This document shows, one piece after another, positions 34,537 through 43,500 of a DNA stretch of 64,000 bases; positions within the stretch are counted from its first letter, which is position 1, and every line of letters begins with the position of its first letter. The notes under the pieces are model-generated. The model was not told the origin of the DNA. It did not search any database and was given only the letters and a program-made list of their open reading frames with translations. Both the position numbers and the translations under genes were made by a program. The stretch comes from an uncultured candidate division WPS-2 bacterium. GTDB lineage: Bacteria > Vulcanimicrobiota > Vulcanimicrobiia > Vulcanimicrobiales > Vulcanimicrobiaceae. The DNA lies in the NCBI GenBank assembly GCA_937927945.1, contig CALEYW010000046.1, positions 124,001 through 188,000 of the forward strand, given 5' to 3'.

Positions 34537-35438
34537 GCCACCGCTTCCGCCGCGCGTTCCGCCAGGCGCAGCGCGCCGCGCGCGGCGTCGCCGGCACCCC
34601 TCACGATCCTCACACCGGGGACGTCACCGTTCAGCCGAGTCTCGAGCAGAAACGTCAGCAGGCTGTTCTCTTCCAAGAGCCCGCCGCACAGGGCGACGTG
34701 CGGCGTCGCTTCGAGCAGGCCGGCCGCACGCAGCGCCGACTTCAGCAGATCGCCCAGTTCCGAGGCGGCTTGCTGCACGATCTTGCTCGACGCGCGATTG
34801 CCTTTCCCCGCAAAGGCGATGATGCTCGGCGCGAGCGCTGCGATCTGCGCCGGTTTGAGCGGCGCGTCGTACAGCGCGTCGAGAAAACCGTCGCGGTCGG
34901 AGACGTCGAGCGCGCGTGCGGCGAGGTCGGTCGTCTCGTCGCGCTGCGAACGGCCGTCGAGCACGCGGCCGTACAACTTCACCGCCTGCATCCCGATCCA
35001 GAACCCCGAACCCTCGTCGCCGGCGAGGTAGCCGAGACCGCCGACCCGCTGCACCCCCGGGCCGTGCTCCGCGTACGCAATCGAACCGGTCCCCGCGATC
35101 AAGACAGCGCCGTCACCGTAAGGAATCGCTCCGCGCAAGGCGATCGCCGCGTCGTCGCCGACCGCGACCCGCGCGTGCGGGAATGCGCTAGCGATGTCAT
35201 CCCGGAGCGCCGCGGCGATGCGCGGACGGCCGCTGCCGGCCGCGCCGACGTGAATCGCCGCCGGCTTCGCGCCGGCGAGCACCGCCCGGATCGTGCCGAT
35301 CACTGCGTCAGCCGCATCGTCGACGCCGAGCGTCGTCGCGTTCGCACCGCGACCGCGCTCGGCACGCTGGAACTCACCGTTTTCGGACAAGGCGGCAACG
35401 GTCGATGTCCCGCCCGCGTCGACTCCTACGCAAATCAC
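34533..35438 (-). CDS. BadF/BadG-type sugar kinase (GlcNAc/MurNAc kinase-like)
   Basis: A 301-residue ASKHA-fold kinase. The phosphate-1 loop is GVDAGGTSTVAAL, the Asp loop lies in VAVGDDAAIAL, phosphate-2 in LIAGTGSIAY, and the adenosine motif in LCGGLLEENSLL. In other bacteria MurK-type enzymes of this group phosphorylate GlcNAc and MurNAc released in cell-wall recycling. Its place between anmK and murQ supports that use. Starts with GTG and overlaps both neighbours by four bases. Confidence 0.88.
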   Translation of the reverse strand: MICVGVDAGGTSTVAALSENGEFQRAERGRGANATTLGVDDAADAVIGTIRAVLAGAKPAAIHVGAAGSGRPRIAAALRDDIASAFPHARVAVGDDAAIALRGAIPYGDGAVLIAGTGSIAYAEHGPGVQRVGGLGYLAGDEGSGFWIGMQAVKLYGRVLDGRSQRDETTDLAARALDVSDRDGFLDALYDAPLKPAQIAALAPSIIAFAGKGNRASSKIVQQAASELGDLLKSALRAAGLLEATPHVALCGGLLEENSLLTFLLETRLNGDVPGVRIVRGAGDAARGALRLAERAAEAVA

Positions 35439-36550
35439 CGAACGCTCTTCTCCGGTGGCGGGGTCGATCCGCCCGGGGCGATGGCGCCGAGCACGCGCGG
35501 GCCGCGCGCGCCGGTGACCCGCGGCAGGCCGGCCGCCCGGCCGGCGAGCGTCATCGCGCCCAGAACTGCGAAGGCGACCGCCTCCTTCGCATCGGCGTCG
35601 ATGCCGTACGCATCCGAGGTCGACACCGTGACCTGCGGGAGCGCGGCGCGCAGTCCGTCGAGCAGCGCCGGGTTGCGCGCTCCCCCGCCGCTGACGATCG
35701 CCAGCCGCGCGTGCGGCGCGTATGCGGCGATCGCGTCCGCGACGCTGCGCACGGTCAGCGCGGCAAGCGTCGCGATCGCATCGGCGAGCGGCAAGGCGTC
35801 CAGCGCGTCGCGCCAGCGCGCGACGAACGGCGCACCGTACTCTTCGCGGCCCGTCGTTTTGGGCGGAGCGGAGCGCAAGTACGGATCGTCGAGCAAGTGC
35901 GCGAGCAGCGGTTCGTCGATGCTCCCTGCGCGCGCCAGCCTGCCGTCACGATCGTAGCGCTGCGCGCCCGCGCTGCGCGACTGCAGGTACGTGTCGCTCG
36001 GCAAGTTCGCTGGGCCGGTGTCGAACGCGATGCCCTCCGGCAGGACGGTCAGGTTCGCGATGCCGCCGAGGTTGAGCGCGACGCACGGCGCGTGGTCGGC
36101 GAAGAGCAGCGCGTCGACGAACGGCACCAGCGGCGCGCCCGTCCCGCCTGCCGCAGTATCGGCCGAACGAAAATCGTACACGACGGTCGTGCCGGTCCGC
36201 TCGCGGATCCGGAACGCATCGCCCAGCTGCAGCGTGTGACGCGCCGCGTTGTCGTGCGCCAGGGTCACGCCGTGCGAAGCGACGGCGTCGAGCGGGAGAT
36301 CCGCGGCGACCGCGCGCACCGCGTCGCCGAACGCTTCGCCGATCGCCGCGTGAAGTGCTGAGAGTTCGAGCGCGCCGACCGGTGCCGGCGGATATGCGGC
36401 GACGATGCGCGCGCGCAGCGCTTCGTCGAAGGGAACCGTCACAAACCGTTCGCAGGTTACCGAGGCGCCGTCGTCGCGCAGCCGCACGTTGCACACCGCG
36501 ACGTCGATTCCGTCGAGCGACGTCCCCGACAGCACGCCGGCGATCAACAC
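35435..36550 (-). CDS. anmK: anhydro-N-acetylmuramic acid kinase AnmK
   Basis: A 371-residue kinase that opens 1,6-anhydroMurNAc and phosphorylates it to MurNAc-6-phosphate. It begins LIAGVLSGTSLDGIDVAV, the AnmK signature; other blocks are ASHGVTLAHDN, YDFRSADTAAGGTGAPLVPF, LNLGGIANLTVLP and DTGPANLPSD. I chose the GTG at 36550, seven bases inside the previous gene, because it places the signature at the N-terminus as in the family; a longer Arg/Gly-rich start is less likely. AnhydroMurNAc arises from lytic transglycosylases, usual in Gram-negative envelopes. Confidence 0.95.
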   Translation of the reverse strand: MLIAGVLSGTSLDGIDVAVCNVRLRDDGASVTCERFVTVPFDEALRARIVAAYPPAPVGALELSALHAAIGEAFGDAVRAVAADLPLDAVASHGVTLAHDNAARHTLQLGDAFRIRERTGTTVVYDFRSADTAAGGTGAPLVPFVDALLFADHAPCVALNLGGIANLTVLPEGIAFDTGPANLPSDTYLQSRSAGAQRYDRDGRLARAGSIDEPLLAHLLDDPYLRSAPPKTTGREEYGAPFVARWRDALDALPLADAIATLAALTVRSVADAIAAYAPHARLAIVSGGGARNPALLDGLRAALPQVTVSTSDAYGIDADAKEAVAFAVLGAMTLAGRAAGLPRVTGARGPRVLGAIAPGGSTPPPEKSVR

Positions 36551-37608
36551 CGCGCTGCGGCCGGCACCGCGTCCTCCAGCGCTTCGAGCGCCGCGTCGCA
36601 TGCGGCGATGCGAATGAGCCGGATGTCGCTGCGCCCGTAGTGCACCGCGTTGGTGAGCAGCACCACGCTGACGTCACGCTCGGGATCGACCCAGACGCTC
36701 GTGCCGGTGAATCCCGTGTGGCCGAAGGCGTTCGAGGACATCAGTGGGCCGCACGAGTTCTCGTCGTTGGTCTTGAGCGCCCAGCCGAGACCCCGCCGCA
36801 GCACCGGATCGTACGCCTGCTCGCGCAGCGCTTCGCGTACGATTCCCGAATCGAGCGGCGCCGGGCGGCCGCGCAGCGTCGCGAGATACCATTCGCCCAG
36901 CAGCGCGACGTCGCGCGCGGTACCGAACAGTCCGGCGTGACCGGCGACGCCGCCGAGCAGATGCGCCTTTTCGTCGTGCACCGTGCCTTGCACGCTGCCG
37001 CGCCAGGCGTCGGTCTCGGTCGCGGGAATCGCCTGCCGCTGCGTCGCGCGCGGGACGTACGCGGTCGACACGGCGCCCCAACCGCGCAGCCGCTCGGCGA
37101 CGACCTCCGCGAGCGAGCGGCCGTGCAGCCGCGCCAGGATCGTGCCGAGCACGATGAAACCGAGATCGCTGTACACGACGCGCTCGCCGGGGACACCGCC
37201 GAGCGGCTCGGTCAGCGCGAACGCCGCGACGTCTCGATCGAGCAGCGTGCGATAGTCGGCGCCGCTCTTGAAACCGGCCGTGTGCGAGAGGATCGCGCGC
37301 AGCGAGATCGGTTCGTGCGCGGTGCGGCGCCACTCCGGCACGAGCCCCAGCAGCGGCGCATCCAATGCGAGCGCGCCGCGCGACGCGTCGTCGAGCGCGA
37401 CCGTTGCGACGAACACCTTGGTGATCGACGCGAGATCGAAGCGCGTGTCGACGAAGCACGCAGGCGCCGCTTCCGCCGCGCGCGCCCGGCCGTAGGCGCG
37501 CTCGAAGCACACGCGGCCGGCGCGTTCGACCCGTACGACGGCGGCGCTGAAGCGCGTGCCGAGTTCGGCTCGCACGGCTCGGTCGAGCGACGCGAAACGG
37601 TCGTTCAC
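36544..37608 (-). CDS. serine hydrolase, class C beta-lactamase fold
   Basis: A 354-residue penicillin-binding-protein-like hydrolase. The SxxK motif is in LASITKVFVATV, the second motif reads YSDLGF (YSD rather than YxN), and the KTG-like box is FGHTGFTG. No signal peptide is seen, so it is cytosolic. In recycling operons such enzymes occur next to nagZ; the substrate may be a muropeptide or lactyl ester, but this is inference. It overlaps nagZ by four bases and anmK by seven. Confidence 0.9.
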   Translation of the reverse strand: MNDRFASLDRAVRAELGTRFSAAVVRVERAGRVCFERAYGRARAAEAAPACFVDTRFDLASITKVFVATVALDDASRGALALDAPLLGLVPEWRRTAHEPISLRAILSHTAGFKSGADYRTLLDRDVAAFALTEPLGGVPGERVVYSDLGFIVLGTILARLHGRSLAEVVAERLRGWGAVSTAYVPRATQRQAIPATETDAWRGSVQGTVHDEKAHLLGGVAGHAGLFGTARDVALLGEWYLATLRGRPAPLDSGIVREALREQAYDPVLRRGLGWALKTNDENSCGPLMSSNAFGHTGFTGTSVWVDPERDVSVVLLTNAVHYGRSDIRLIRIAACDAALEALEDAVPAAARC

Positions 37609-39176
37609 GCGTGCGCGGGCAGGCGAATCGGGAGGATGCCGCGCGGCTCGGCGCGGCCTGAGAGGACGTCGGCGCAGCCTTCGAAGGCGAGCGGCTTATC
37701 GCCGTAGATGCACGCGATCCGGCGAGCCTGCGGCCAGAGCGGCGCGTCGTACGGTTCGCGCGCCGAGACGATCAGGGCATCGGGGACGACCGCGAGAAGG
37801 CGCGCGACCGCGTCGCGCTGCGCCGGATAGAGGTGCGCGCTGCGGGTGACGAGGACGAACTCGCGCTCGCCCAGGCGCGTGACGTGCTCGAGCAGTAAGT
37901 CGACGTCGTCACCGTCCGGTTCCAGCGGGACGCGCATCACCTCGCTCTTCCAGCGCCGCCGGCGCAGCGCCGAGCTGAGCGAAGGCTCCTCGACGGCACG
38001 CGCGCGCGCGCCCGATGCCGCCGCGTTGTCCGTCAGCGCGCCTTCGAACGAGATCACGGTCACCGGCTTGCCTGCGGCGAGGCGCGCGTCGCCGCGCAGC
38101 ACCGTCACCGCGCGCCGGGCCGCCTCGAGCGGCGCGTCCTCGTCGAGCGGCTGCGCGAACGGGGCGAGCACGGCAAAGCGGTTCCGCAGCGTCATCACGC
38201 GGGCGTATGCCTCGTGCAGCCGCCGCGCCGGAATGCGCTCCGTGCGAACCGCCGCCGCGATCGCGTCGGCGGCTTCGCGGGCGAGCTCGAGATGATGACT
38301 GATCAACAGAAGATCCGCGCCCGCCGCCAGCGCTTCGACCGCGCCGCGCACCGTCCCGACGCCGCGCGCGATCGCGTCCATCTCCAGACAATCGGTCGCG
38401 ACGACACCGTCGAAACCGAGCTCTTCGCGCAACAGGCTGGTGAGCACCGCGCGCGAGAGCGTCGCCGGACGGTCCGCGTCGAACGCGTCGATCACGACGT
38501 GCGCGGTCATGACGATCGATGCGGCCCGCGCCGCGATCGCTCGCGCGAACGGCACGAGGTCGCGCTCGCGCAGCGTCGCCGCATCGGCGGCGACCCGCGG
38601 GAACGCGACGTGGGAGTCCTCGGCGGTCGAACCGTGGCCGGGAAAATGCTTCAGCGCCGCGGCCACGCCGCCGCGTTCGAGACCCCGTGCGAACGCGGTG
38701 ACGAACGCTGCGACGCGGCCCGCATCGTCGCCGAATGCGCGCGTCCCGATCACTCGGCTGGCGGGCTGCAGCGAAAGGTCCGCGACGGGCGCGAAGTCGA
38801 CGCACACGCCGAGCCGCGCGAGATCGCGGCCGAGCAGCGTTGCGAGCGTTCCGGCCGCCGCCGGGTCGCCGCCCGCGCCCAGCGCCATCGCCGACGGGAG
38901 CGCCACGACGCCGTCGCTGATGCGTGCGACGCGACCGCCTTCCTGATCGATCGTCACCAGCGGCGGCGGGTCACCGAGCTCGCGCAACGCCGCAACCAGC
39001 GCGCGCAGCGCACCGGCGTCGCCGACGTTGCGCCCGAAGAGGATGATGCCGCCGGGGCCGAACGCGCGCAGCGCGGCGAGCGGCGCCGTGCTCGGATCGG
39101 CACCCTCGAAGCCCACGCCGATCACGCCGCGCGCCAAAACCGCCGGATCGATGCCCTCGACGCGGACGGTCAGCAC
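37605..39176 (-). CDS. nagZ: beta-N-acetylhexosaminidase, GH3 (NagZ-type)
   Basis: A 523-residue glycoside hydrolase family 3 enzyme. The substrate motif ALKHFPGHGSTAEDSH near residue 172 holds the His that acts with Asp as acid/base, and VATDCLEMDAI holds the nucleophile Asp. It removes GlcNAc from muropeptides. It has a C-terminal domain of about 170 residues, as in two-domain Gram-positive NagZ, and not only the single barrel of enterobacterial NagZ. No signal peptide is seen. It is the first gene of the operon nagZ, serine hydrolase, anmK, kinase, murQ. Confidence 0.94.
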   Translation of the reverse strand: MLTVRVEGIDPAVLARGVIGVGFEGADPSTAPLAALRAFGPGGIILFGRNVGDAGALRALVAALRELGDPPPLVTIDQEGGRVARISDGVVALPSAMALGAGGDPAAAGTLATLLGRDLARLGVCVDFAPVADLSLQPASRVIGTRAFGDDAGRVAAFVTAFARGLERGGVAAALKHFPGHGSTAEDSHVAFPRVAADAATLRERDLVPFARAIAARAASIVMTAHVVIDAFDADRPATLSRAVLTSLLREELGFDGVVATDCLEMDAIARGVGTVRGAVEALAAGADLLLISHHLELAREAADAIAAAVRTERIPARRLHEAYARVMTLRNRFAVLAPFAQPLDEDAPLEAARRAVTVLRGDARLAAGKPVTVISFEGALTDNAAASGARARAVEEPSLSSALRRRRWKSEVMRVPLEPDGDDVDLLLEHVTRLGEREFVLVTRSAHLYPAQRDAVARLLAVVPDALIVSAREPYDAPLWPQARRIACIYGDKPLAFEGCADVLSGRAEPRGILPIRLPAHA

Positions 39177-39181
39177 GCCGC

Positions 39182-39559
39182 CTAGTGCTTGACCAGGTGG
39201 ATGATCTGCGCGATCAGCTTGCCGGCCGTCCGTGAGATGAAGATCTGTACCTTCGACCCCTTCGAGACGTCGGTCAGGGAGTGATAGCCCGGATCGTCCG
39301 TCGTCACCGACGTGGTCGGCATCGTGGAGACGTCGACCTTGCCCTGCGTCCTCGAATCGACGCTGATCACGCCGCGGTTGTAGTCGACGTTGGTGACGCG
39401 ACCCTCGATGATCCCGCCGTCGTGCGCGCTTTGGTCCGCCTGAGGGCTCGCCGTCGGAGCGGGCGGCTTGGCGGCGGCAAAGGCGACGATGGGCGTGAGG
39501 ACGAGACCCAACGCGAGTACGACGGGTGCGAAGCGGGGCATTGCGAGGAGAGAACGCAT
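39182..39559 (-). CDS. secreted hypothetical protein
   Basis: A 125-residue protein with a signal peptide (FAPVVLALGLVLTPIVAFAAA), a short Pro/Thr/Ser-rich stretch and a beta-rich domain (IIEGRVTNVDYNRGVISVDS, ending IIHLVKH) that looks like a small OB- or DUF5666-like barrel. Either the ATG at 39559 or that at 39541 may be used. It lies five bases upstream of nagZ on the same strand and may be co-transcribed, though it has no evident link to recycling. Confidence 0.65.
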   Translation of the reverse strand: MRSLLAMPRFAPVVLALGLVLTPIVAFAAAKPPAPTASPQADQSAHDGGIIEGRVTNVDYNRGVISVDSRTQGKVDVSTMPTTSVTTDDPGYHSLTDVSKGSKVQIFISRTAGKLIAQIIHLVKH

Positions 39560-39587
39560 CGAAGGACTCCCAGCGTTCCGTTCTCGC

Positions 39588-39884
39588 TCAATCCGCCCCT
39601 ATAGCAGAAAAGTACGCTTCGCGGGCGCCCGCCGCGCCCGTTTTCGCGCGGCTTCGCGCCTCTCGGGCCGCGACGACGGCGTCGTCGGTCGGCGCCCTTC
39701 CGGCGAGGACGAGCCGCAACGCCAGCAACGCCTCGTCCGCCGCGCGCACGCCCAGCGCGTCGAGGGCCCGGTAGAAGGGCTGCGCGCGCGGATCGCTCGA
39801 GCGATCGCGCAGCACCGCGGCGATCGCGTCGCTCTTGGTCGGGGTGCCGTCGAGGAGGTAGCCGTCGAGAGGGTGCAGTTCCAC
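39588..39884 (-). CDS. small hypothetical protein
   Basis: A 98-residue helical protein (MELHPLDGYLLDGTPTKSDA, later FYRALDALGVRAADEALLAL). G/C at third codon positions is very high in this frame, which supports it as coding. I recognise no family. The GTG start lies four bases from the ATG of the divergent protease-like gene. A longer form would overlap that gene. Confidence 0.5.
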   Translation of the reverse strand: MELHPLDGYLLDGTPTKSDAIAAVLRDRSSDPRAQPFYRALDALGVRAADEALLALRLVLAGRAPTDDAVVAAREARSRAKTGAAGAREAYFSAIGAD

Positions 39885-39888
39885 TTCG

Positions 39889-41280
39889 ATGCGATTCGCG
39901 AAGCGTCTCGCCGCGCTTGCCGCGGCGGTCACCTTGGGCGCGGCGCCCCCCGCGGATCCGCTTGCCGCCGCCGCGGCCGCGAACGGTCATCCGGCCCTAG
40001 TGCACGTGCGCGGCACGACCAGCCGTGCGTTCGAAGGCCGCCGCATCACCGAGACGCTCGATCAACAAGGAAGTACTCGTTTGTTCAGGCGCTGCGTCGC
40101 CGAGGTCTGCAGCGGTTCGTGGTTCGACGGTAGGCGGCGCTGGGCGTTGGGCTTGAACGACGTGCCGCTCCCCGACGAGGACGCGGCGCTGCCGGCACGG
40201 CGTACGCTCACCGCGATCACCTCTTTTGCCTTTGCCGAGCCGGCCTTTCGTGCGGCCGGCGGCTCGGTGGAACCTGCCGGCCGCGACGCCTGGCTCGTGC
40301 GCGCCCGCGGCGGCGACGCCTTGATCGCCCGGCTCGATCCCCTCACCCATCTCTTGCGCAGCGTCGCGACCGAGCGCGGACGGGAGATCGAAAGGTACCG
40401 CCGCTACGTGCGGGCGGACGGCGCGGCGTTCGCGCTCGAACGGCGCGGCGAGCTCGAAGAACTCTCGCTCGAGACCGCGGTCGCGCTGCCGGAACCGCTG
40501 CAGCCGCCCGCGGGCGCGGCCGTCGCGTTCTCCGGCGACGGCGCCGCCGCGCTCGGCGCCGAGGGCGTACCGATCGTTCCGTGCACGTTGGGCGGCCGTG
40601 ACGTGCGCTGTTTACTGGACACCGGCGCGACGCCGAGCGCCGTCGTGCTTCCGCTGGCCGAGGCGCTCGGTCTCGAACCGCGGGGCGAACTCGAGATCGC
40701 CGGGTTCTCCCGCTTCGCGACCGGCTTCGTCGAAACCGGACCGCTGACGCTGGGCGCCGCGCGGTTCGCTCGAGCGCGCTTCGCGGTCATCCCGGCGGTC
40801 TCGGCCGCCCGCTTCGACGTGGTCGTCGGCGCCGATCTGCTCGGCGAGGTGCGGCTCGTCCTCGATCGCGCGCGCGGACGGGCCGAGATCGCCGCCCCCC
40901 GCGGCGGACCGCATGACGGGGCCGTCGCGCTGCGGTTCGCCGACGGCGTTCCGCGCGTCGACGTCACGCTGGACGGACGACCGTCGAGCGCACTCTTCGA
41001 CAGCGGCGATGCGTCCGTCGTCTCGCTCGGATACGCCGAGTACCGCCAGGGTCCGCAGTGGCCCGTGGTCGATCGCGTTCGAGCCGCCGGCGTCGCCGGC
41101 AGCGTCGATGCGTTCGTCGTCACGATCCCCGACGTGCGGCTCGGCCCGATCGCGCTCGGTGCTGCTCGCGCTACCGTGAACCGCACGCAGCTCGGCGCGC
41201 ACGTCGGCGCCGGGATCTGGACCAAATGCGTCGTCGAACTCGACGAGTCGGCCGCGGCACTCGGCTGCACGCCGCGCTGA
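39889..41280 (+). CDS. retropepsin-like aspartic protease, two-motif
   Basis: A 463-residue exported protein. It has a short signal peptide (LAALAAAVTLGAAPPA), an N-terminal domain of about 200 residues that resembles periplasmic lipoprotein-like beta sheets, and two retropepsin-like halves: CLLDTGATPSAVVLPL near residue 243 and ALFDSGDASVVSLG near residue 370. The first half also has VVGADLLGEVRLVLD, typical of the second part of a retropepsin lobe. Thus one chain may hold both catalytic Asp residues. Its target is unknown. A tiny minus-strand gene follows. Confidence 0.8.
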   Translation: MRFAKRLAALAAAVTLGAAPPADPLAAAAAANGHPALVHVRGTTSRAFEGRRITETLDQQGSTRLFRRCVAEVCSGSWFDGRRRWALGLNDVPLPDEDAALPARRTLTAITSFAFAEPAFRAAGGSVEPAGRDAWLVRARGGDALIARLDPLTHLLRSVATERGREIERYRRYVRADGAAFALERRGELEELSLETAVALPEPLQPPAGAAVAFSGDGAAALGAEGVPIVPCTLGGRDVRCLLDTGATPSAVVLPLAEALGLEPRGELEIAGFSRFATGFVETGPLTLGAARFARARFAVIPAVSAARFDVVVGADLLGEVRLVLDRARGRAEIAAPRGGPHDGAVALRFADGVPRVDVTLDGRPSSALFDSGDASVVSLGYAEYRQGPQWPVVDRVRAAGVAGSVDAFVVTIPDVRLGPIALGAARATVNRTQLGAHVGAGIWTKCVVELDESAAALGCTPR

Positions 41281-41284
41281 GGCG

Positions 41285-41551
41285 TCAGTCGAGGTCGGCT
41301 TCAAGCCCCTCGGCGGTGCGCTGCATGATCTTCGCGAGCAGCGCGATGGCGCCGGCGCGATTGGTGTTCAGCAGCATGTACTGCATTCGATCGTTGGGGT
41401 GCAGCACGACAAAGACGCCCTTGCTACCGGTCGTGATCGATTGCAGGATGCGATCGATGAACGCTCGGTCCTCGTCGTCCAATTGGACCGCGCCGCCCTC
41501 TTCCTTGAGGAGCTCGCAGAGAAATGTGTCCAGGTTTTCAGGGACGTCCAT
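41285..41551 (-). CDS. small hypothetical protein
   Basis: An 88-residue soluble protein (LDTFLCELLKEEGGAVQLDD, then VFVVLHPNDRMQYMLLNTN). It may form a small alpha/beta fold; no family recognised. It lies four bases from the end of the protease-like gene on the opposite strand. The 187-base gap that follows, up to the amine oxidase, is less GC-rich near 41560-41610 and could carry a promoter. Confidence 0.6.
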   Translation of the reverse strand: MDVPENLDTFLCELLKEEGGAVQLDDEDRAFIDRILQSITTGSKGVFVVLHPNDRMQYMLLNTNRAGAIALLAKIMQRTAEGLEADLD

Positions 41552-41738
41552 GTACCAAAAGCACCCTCGCTGTGGACGAGCGGTTCGCTCTTTTTGTAGT
41601 TTCGGTCGAAGCGCGAGAAAGTGAAGCGCGAGAGCCCAGGGTCCGTGAATTTTCCGCCACGGTCCTTATCGAGGCAAGGCGGGCAGCCGATCTCTGGCTT
41701 ACGCGACCGCGACAGCCTCCGGGTGGTAGAACGGAGCG

Positions 41739-43052
41739 ATGAAGCTCGAGACGGACGTCGTCGTGATCGGTGCCGGCGCGGCGGGGCTCGCCGCCGCGCG
41801 CTCCCTCTGCGGAGCCGGCGTTCGGGTCGTCGTGCTCGAAGCCCGCACGCGGATCGGCGGGCGGCTGCTGACCCTCGAGGACCCCGAGCTGCCTGTTCCG
41901 GTCGAGCTCGGGGGCGAGTTCGTGCACGGAACGGCAGAGGCCAGTTTCGCGCTACTGCGCAGCGCCGGAAGCGTCGCGATCGACACCGCCGAGTCGTCGT
42001 TCGCTTACGAAGGCGGCCAGTTGCGCGAAGCGACCAGTCCCTTCGACATCGCCGCCCGGGTCATGCGGCGCGCGAGCACGCTGCATGACGACGTCAGCGT
42101 CGAGGCGTTCACCCGCGACATCGCGCCCGACGAGCGCCGGCTCGCCCTGATGATGGTCGAAGGGTTCGACGCGGCCGACCCGGCTCGCGCGAGCACGCGC
42201 GCGCTCGCCGAGGAATGGAACGGTGACGAGGAGGGCCAGACCTCGCGCTCATTCCGTCCCCTCGGGGGCTACGCCCGGCTGTTGCGCGCGCTGCACGGCG
42301 CGCTCGATCCGCTGCGGGTTCGCGTCCTGCTCGGAACGCCCGTTCACGCAATCCGCCGTGGTGACCGCGGCGTCGACGTCGACGCGACGTCGGCGGGCGA
42401 CGCTCCGGTCGCAGTGCACGCGCGCGCGGCGATCGTGACGTTGCCGGTCGGCGTGCTGCAGTCGCCGGTGCCGTCGTTCGAACCGCCGCTGCCGCGCGCC
42501 GCGCGCGACGCGCTGTCGCAGTTGGTGATGGGTCCGGTCGTCAAACTCGTGCTGCGCTTCCGCAGCGCCTTTTGGGAGCGGCTGCGCAACCGCCGGTATC
42601 TCGACGCCGCGTTCTTTCACCGCGCGGAGGCGCACTTTCCCACCTTCTGGACGCTGCTGCCGCTGCGGACGCCGATCCTCATCGCCTGGGCCGGCGGGCC
42701 GAAAGCCGACGCGCTCGCGGGCCTCGACGAGTCGGGACGCACCGCCGCCGCGCTCGACGATCTGCGTGTGCTGTTCGGAGACGCCGACCCGCCGGCCGAA
42801 CTCGAGGCGGCGTATACGCACGACTGGCAGGTCGACCCGTACGCGCGCGGCGCGTACAGCTACGTCGCGGTCGGCGGAACCGGCGCGCGAGCGGCACTAG
42901 CACAGCCGGTCGACGGCATGCTGTTCTTCGCGGGCGAGGCGACGGCGGGCGCGAGCGAAGCGGGGACCGTCGCCGGTGCCCTCCAAAGCGCCGAGCGAGC
43001 GGCGGGCGAGGTTCTCGCGGCGCTTCGAAGTGCATCGCGCGCGCCGCGCTGA
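41739..43052 (+). CDS. flavin monoamine oxidase family protein
   Basis: A 437-residue FAD-dependent amine oxidase. The N-terminal Rossmann motif is VVVIGAGAAGLAAARSL, followed by LEARTRIGGRL, the usual second FAD block, and VELGGEFVHG. The C-terminal FAD motif is LFFAGEATAGASEAGTVAGAL. It oxidises an amine with O2, giving aldehyde, ammonia and H2O2. The substrate is unknown. The next gene is an OsmC-type peroxidase, which could remove the peroxide formed. Confidence 0.92.
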   Translation: MKLETDVVVIGAGAAGLAAARSLCGAGVRVVVLEARTRIGGRLLTLEDPELPVPVELGGEFVHGTAEASFALLRSAGSVAIDTAESSFAYEGGQLREATSPFDIAARVMRRASTLHDDVSVEAFTRDIAPDERRLALMMVEGFDAADPARASTRALAEEWNGDEEGQTSRSFRPLGGYARLLRALHGALDPLRVRVLLGTPVHAIRRGDRGVDVDATSAGDAPVAVHARAAIVTLPVGVLQSPVPSFEPPLPRAARDALSQLVMGPVVKLVLRFRSAFWERLRNRRYLDAAFFHRAEAHFPTFWTLLPLRTPILIAWAGGPKADALAGLDESGRTAAALDDLRVLFGDADPPAELEAAYTHDWQVDPYARGAYSYVAVGGTGARAALAQPVDGMLFFAGEATAGASEAGTVAGALQSAERAAGEVLAALRSASRAPR

Positions 43053-43063
43053 ATACCGGGAGC

Positions 43064-43444
43064 GTGATCACCGCCGCCAGCGAAGGCCCGAACTTTCGCA
43101 CTCGCATCACGAACGGGACGCAGGTCGTCCTCGCCGACGCCGAGGTCGGTTCCGGCGGCGGCGCCGCCGGTTTTCTGCCGCACGAACTGCTGGAAGCATC
43201 GCTCGCGAGCTGCATGAACGTCACGCTGCGCATGTATGCCGGCACCCACGGCATCCCGCTCGAAGGCGTGCAGACGACGGTCACGCTGAACCGCGACGAC
43301 CCCGACGAGGCGGCGTTCGAATACACGCTCCGCCTGGACGGACCGCTGACCGACGACCAGCGGACCCGGCTGGCACGCGCCGCCGCCGCCTGCCCGGTCA
43401 AACGGACGCTCTCCCGCCGGATCTCCTTCTCCCAGCAATCGTAA
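43064..43444 (+). CDS. OsmC family peroxiredoxin-like protein
   Basis: A 126-residue OsmC-like protein. The two redox Cys residues lie in SLASCMNVTLRMYA and AAAACPVKRTLSR, the typical placing for thiol-dependent hydroperoxide reduction. GGAAGFLPHELLEASL is the family start. The GTG start follows the amine oxidase stop by 11 bases, which suggests one operon that couples oxidase and peroxidase activities. Confidence 0.88.
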   Translation: MITAASEGPNFRTRITNGTQVVLADAEVGSGGGAAGFLPHELLEASLASCMNVTLRMYAGTHGIPLEGVQTTVTLNRDDPDEAAFEYTLRLDGPLTDDQRTRLARAAAACPVKRTLSRRISFSQQS

Positions 43445-43500
43445 CGTTCGGCCGCGACCACGAAGGTCGCGGGCGCGGGTCGGGGAGTAAGGAAGAGGTC

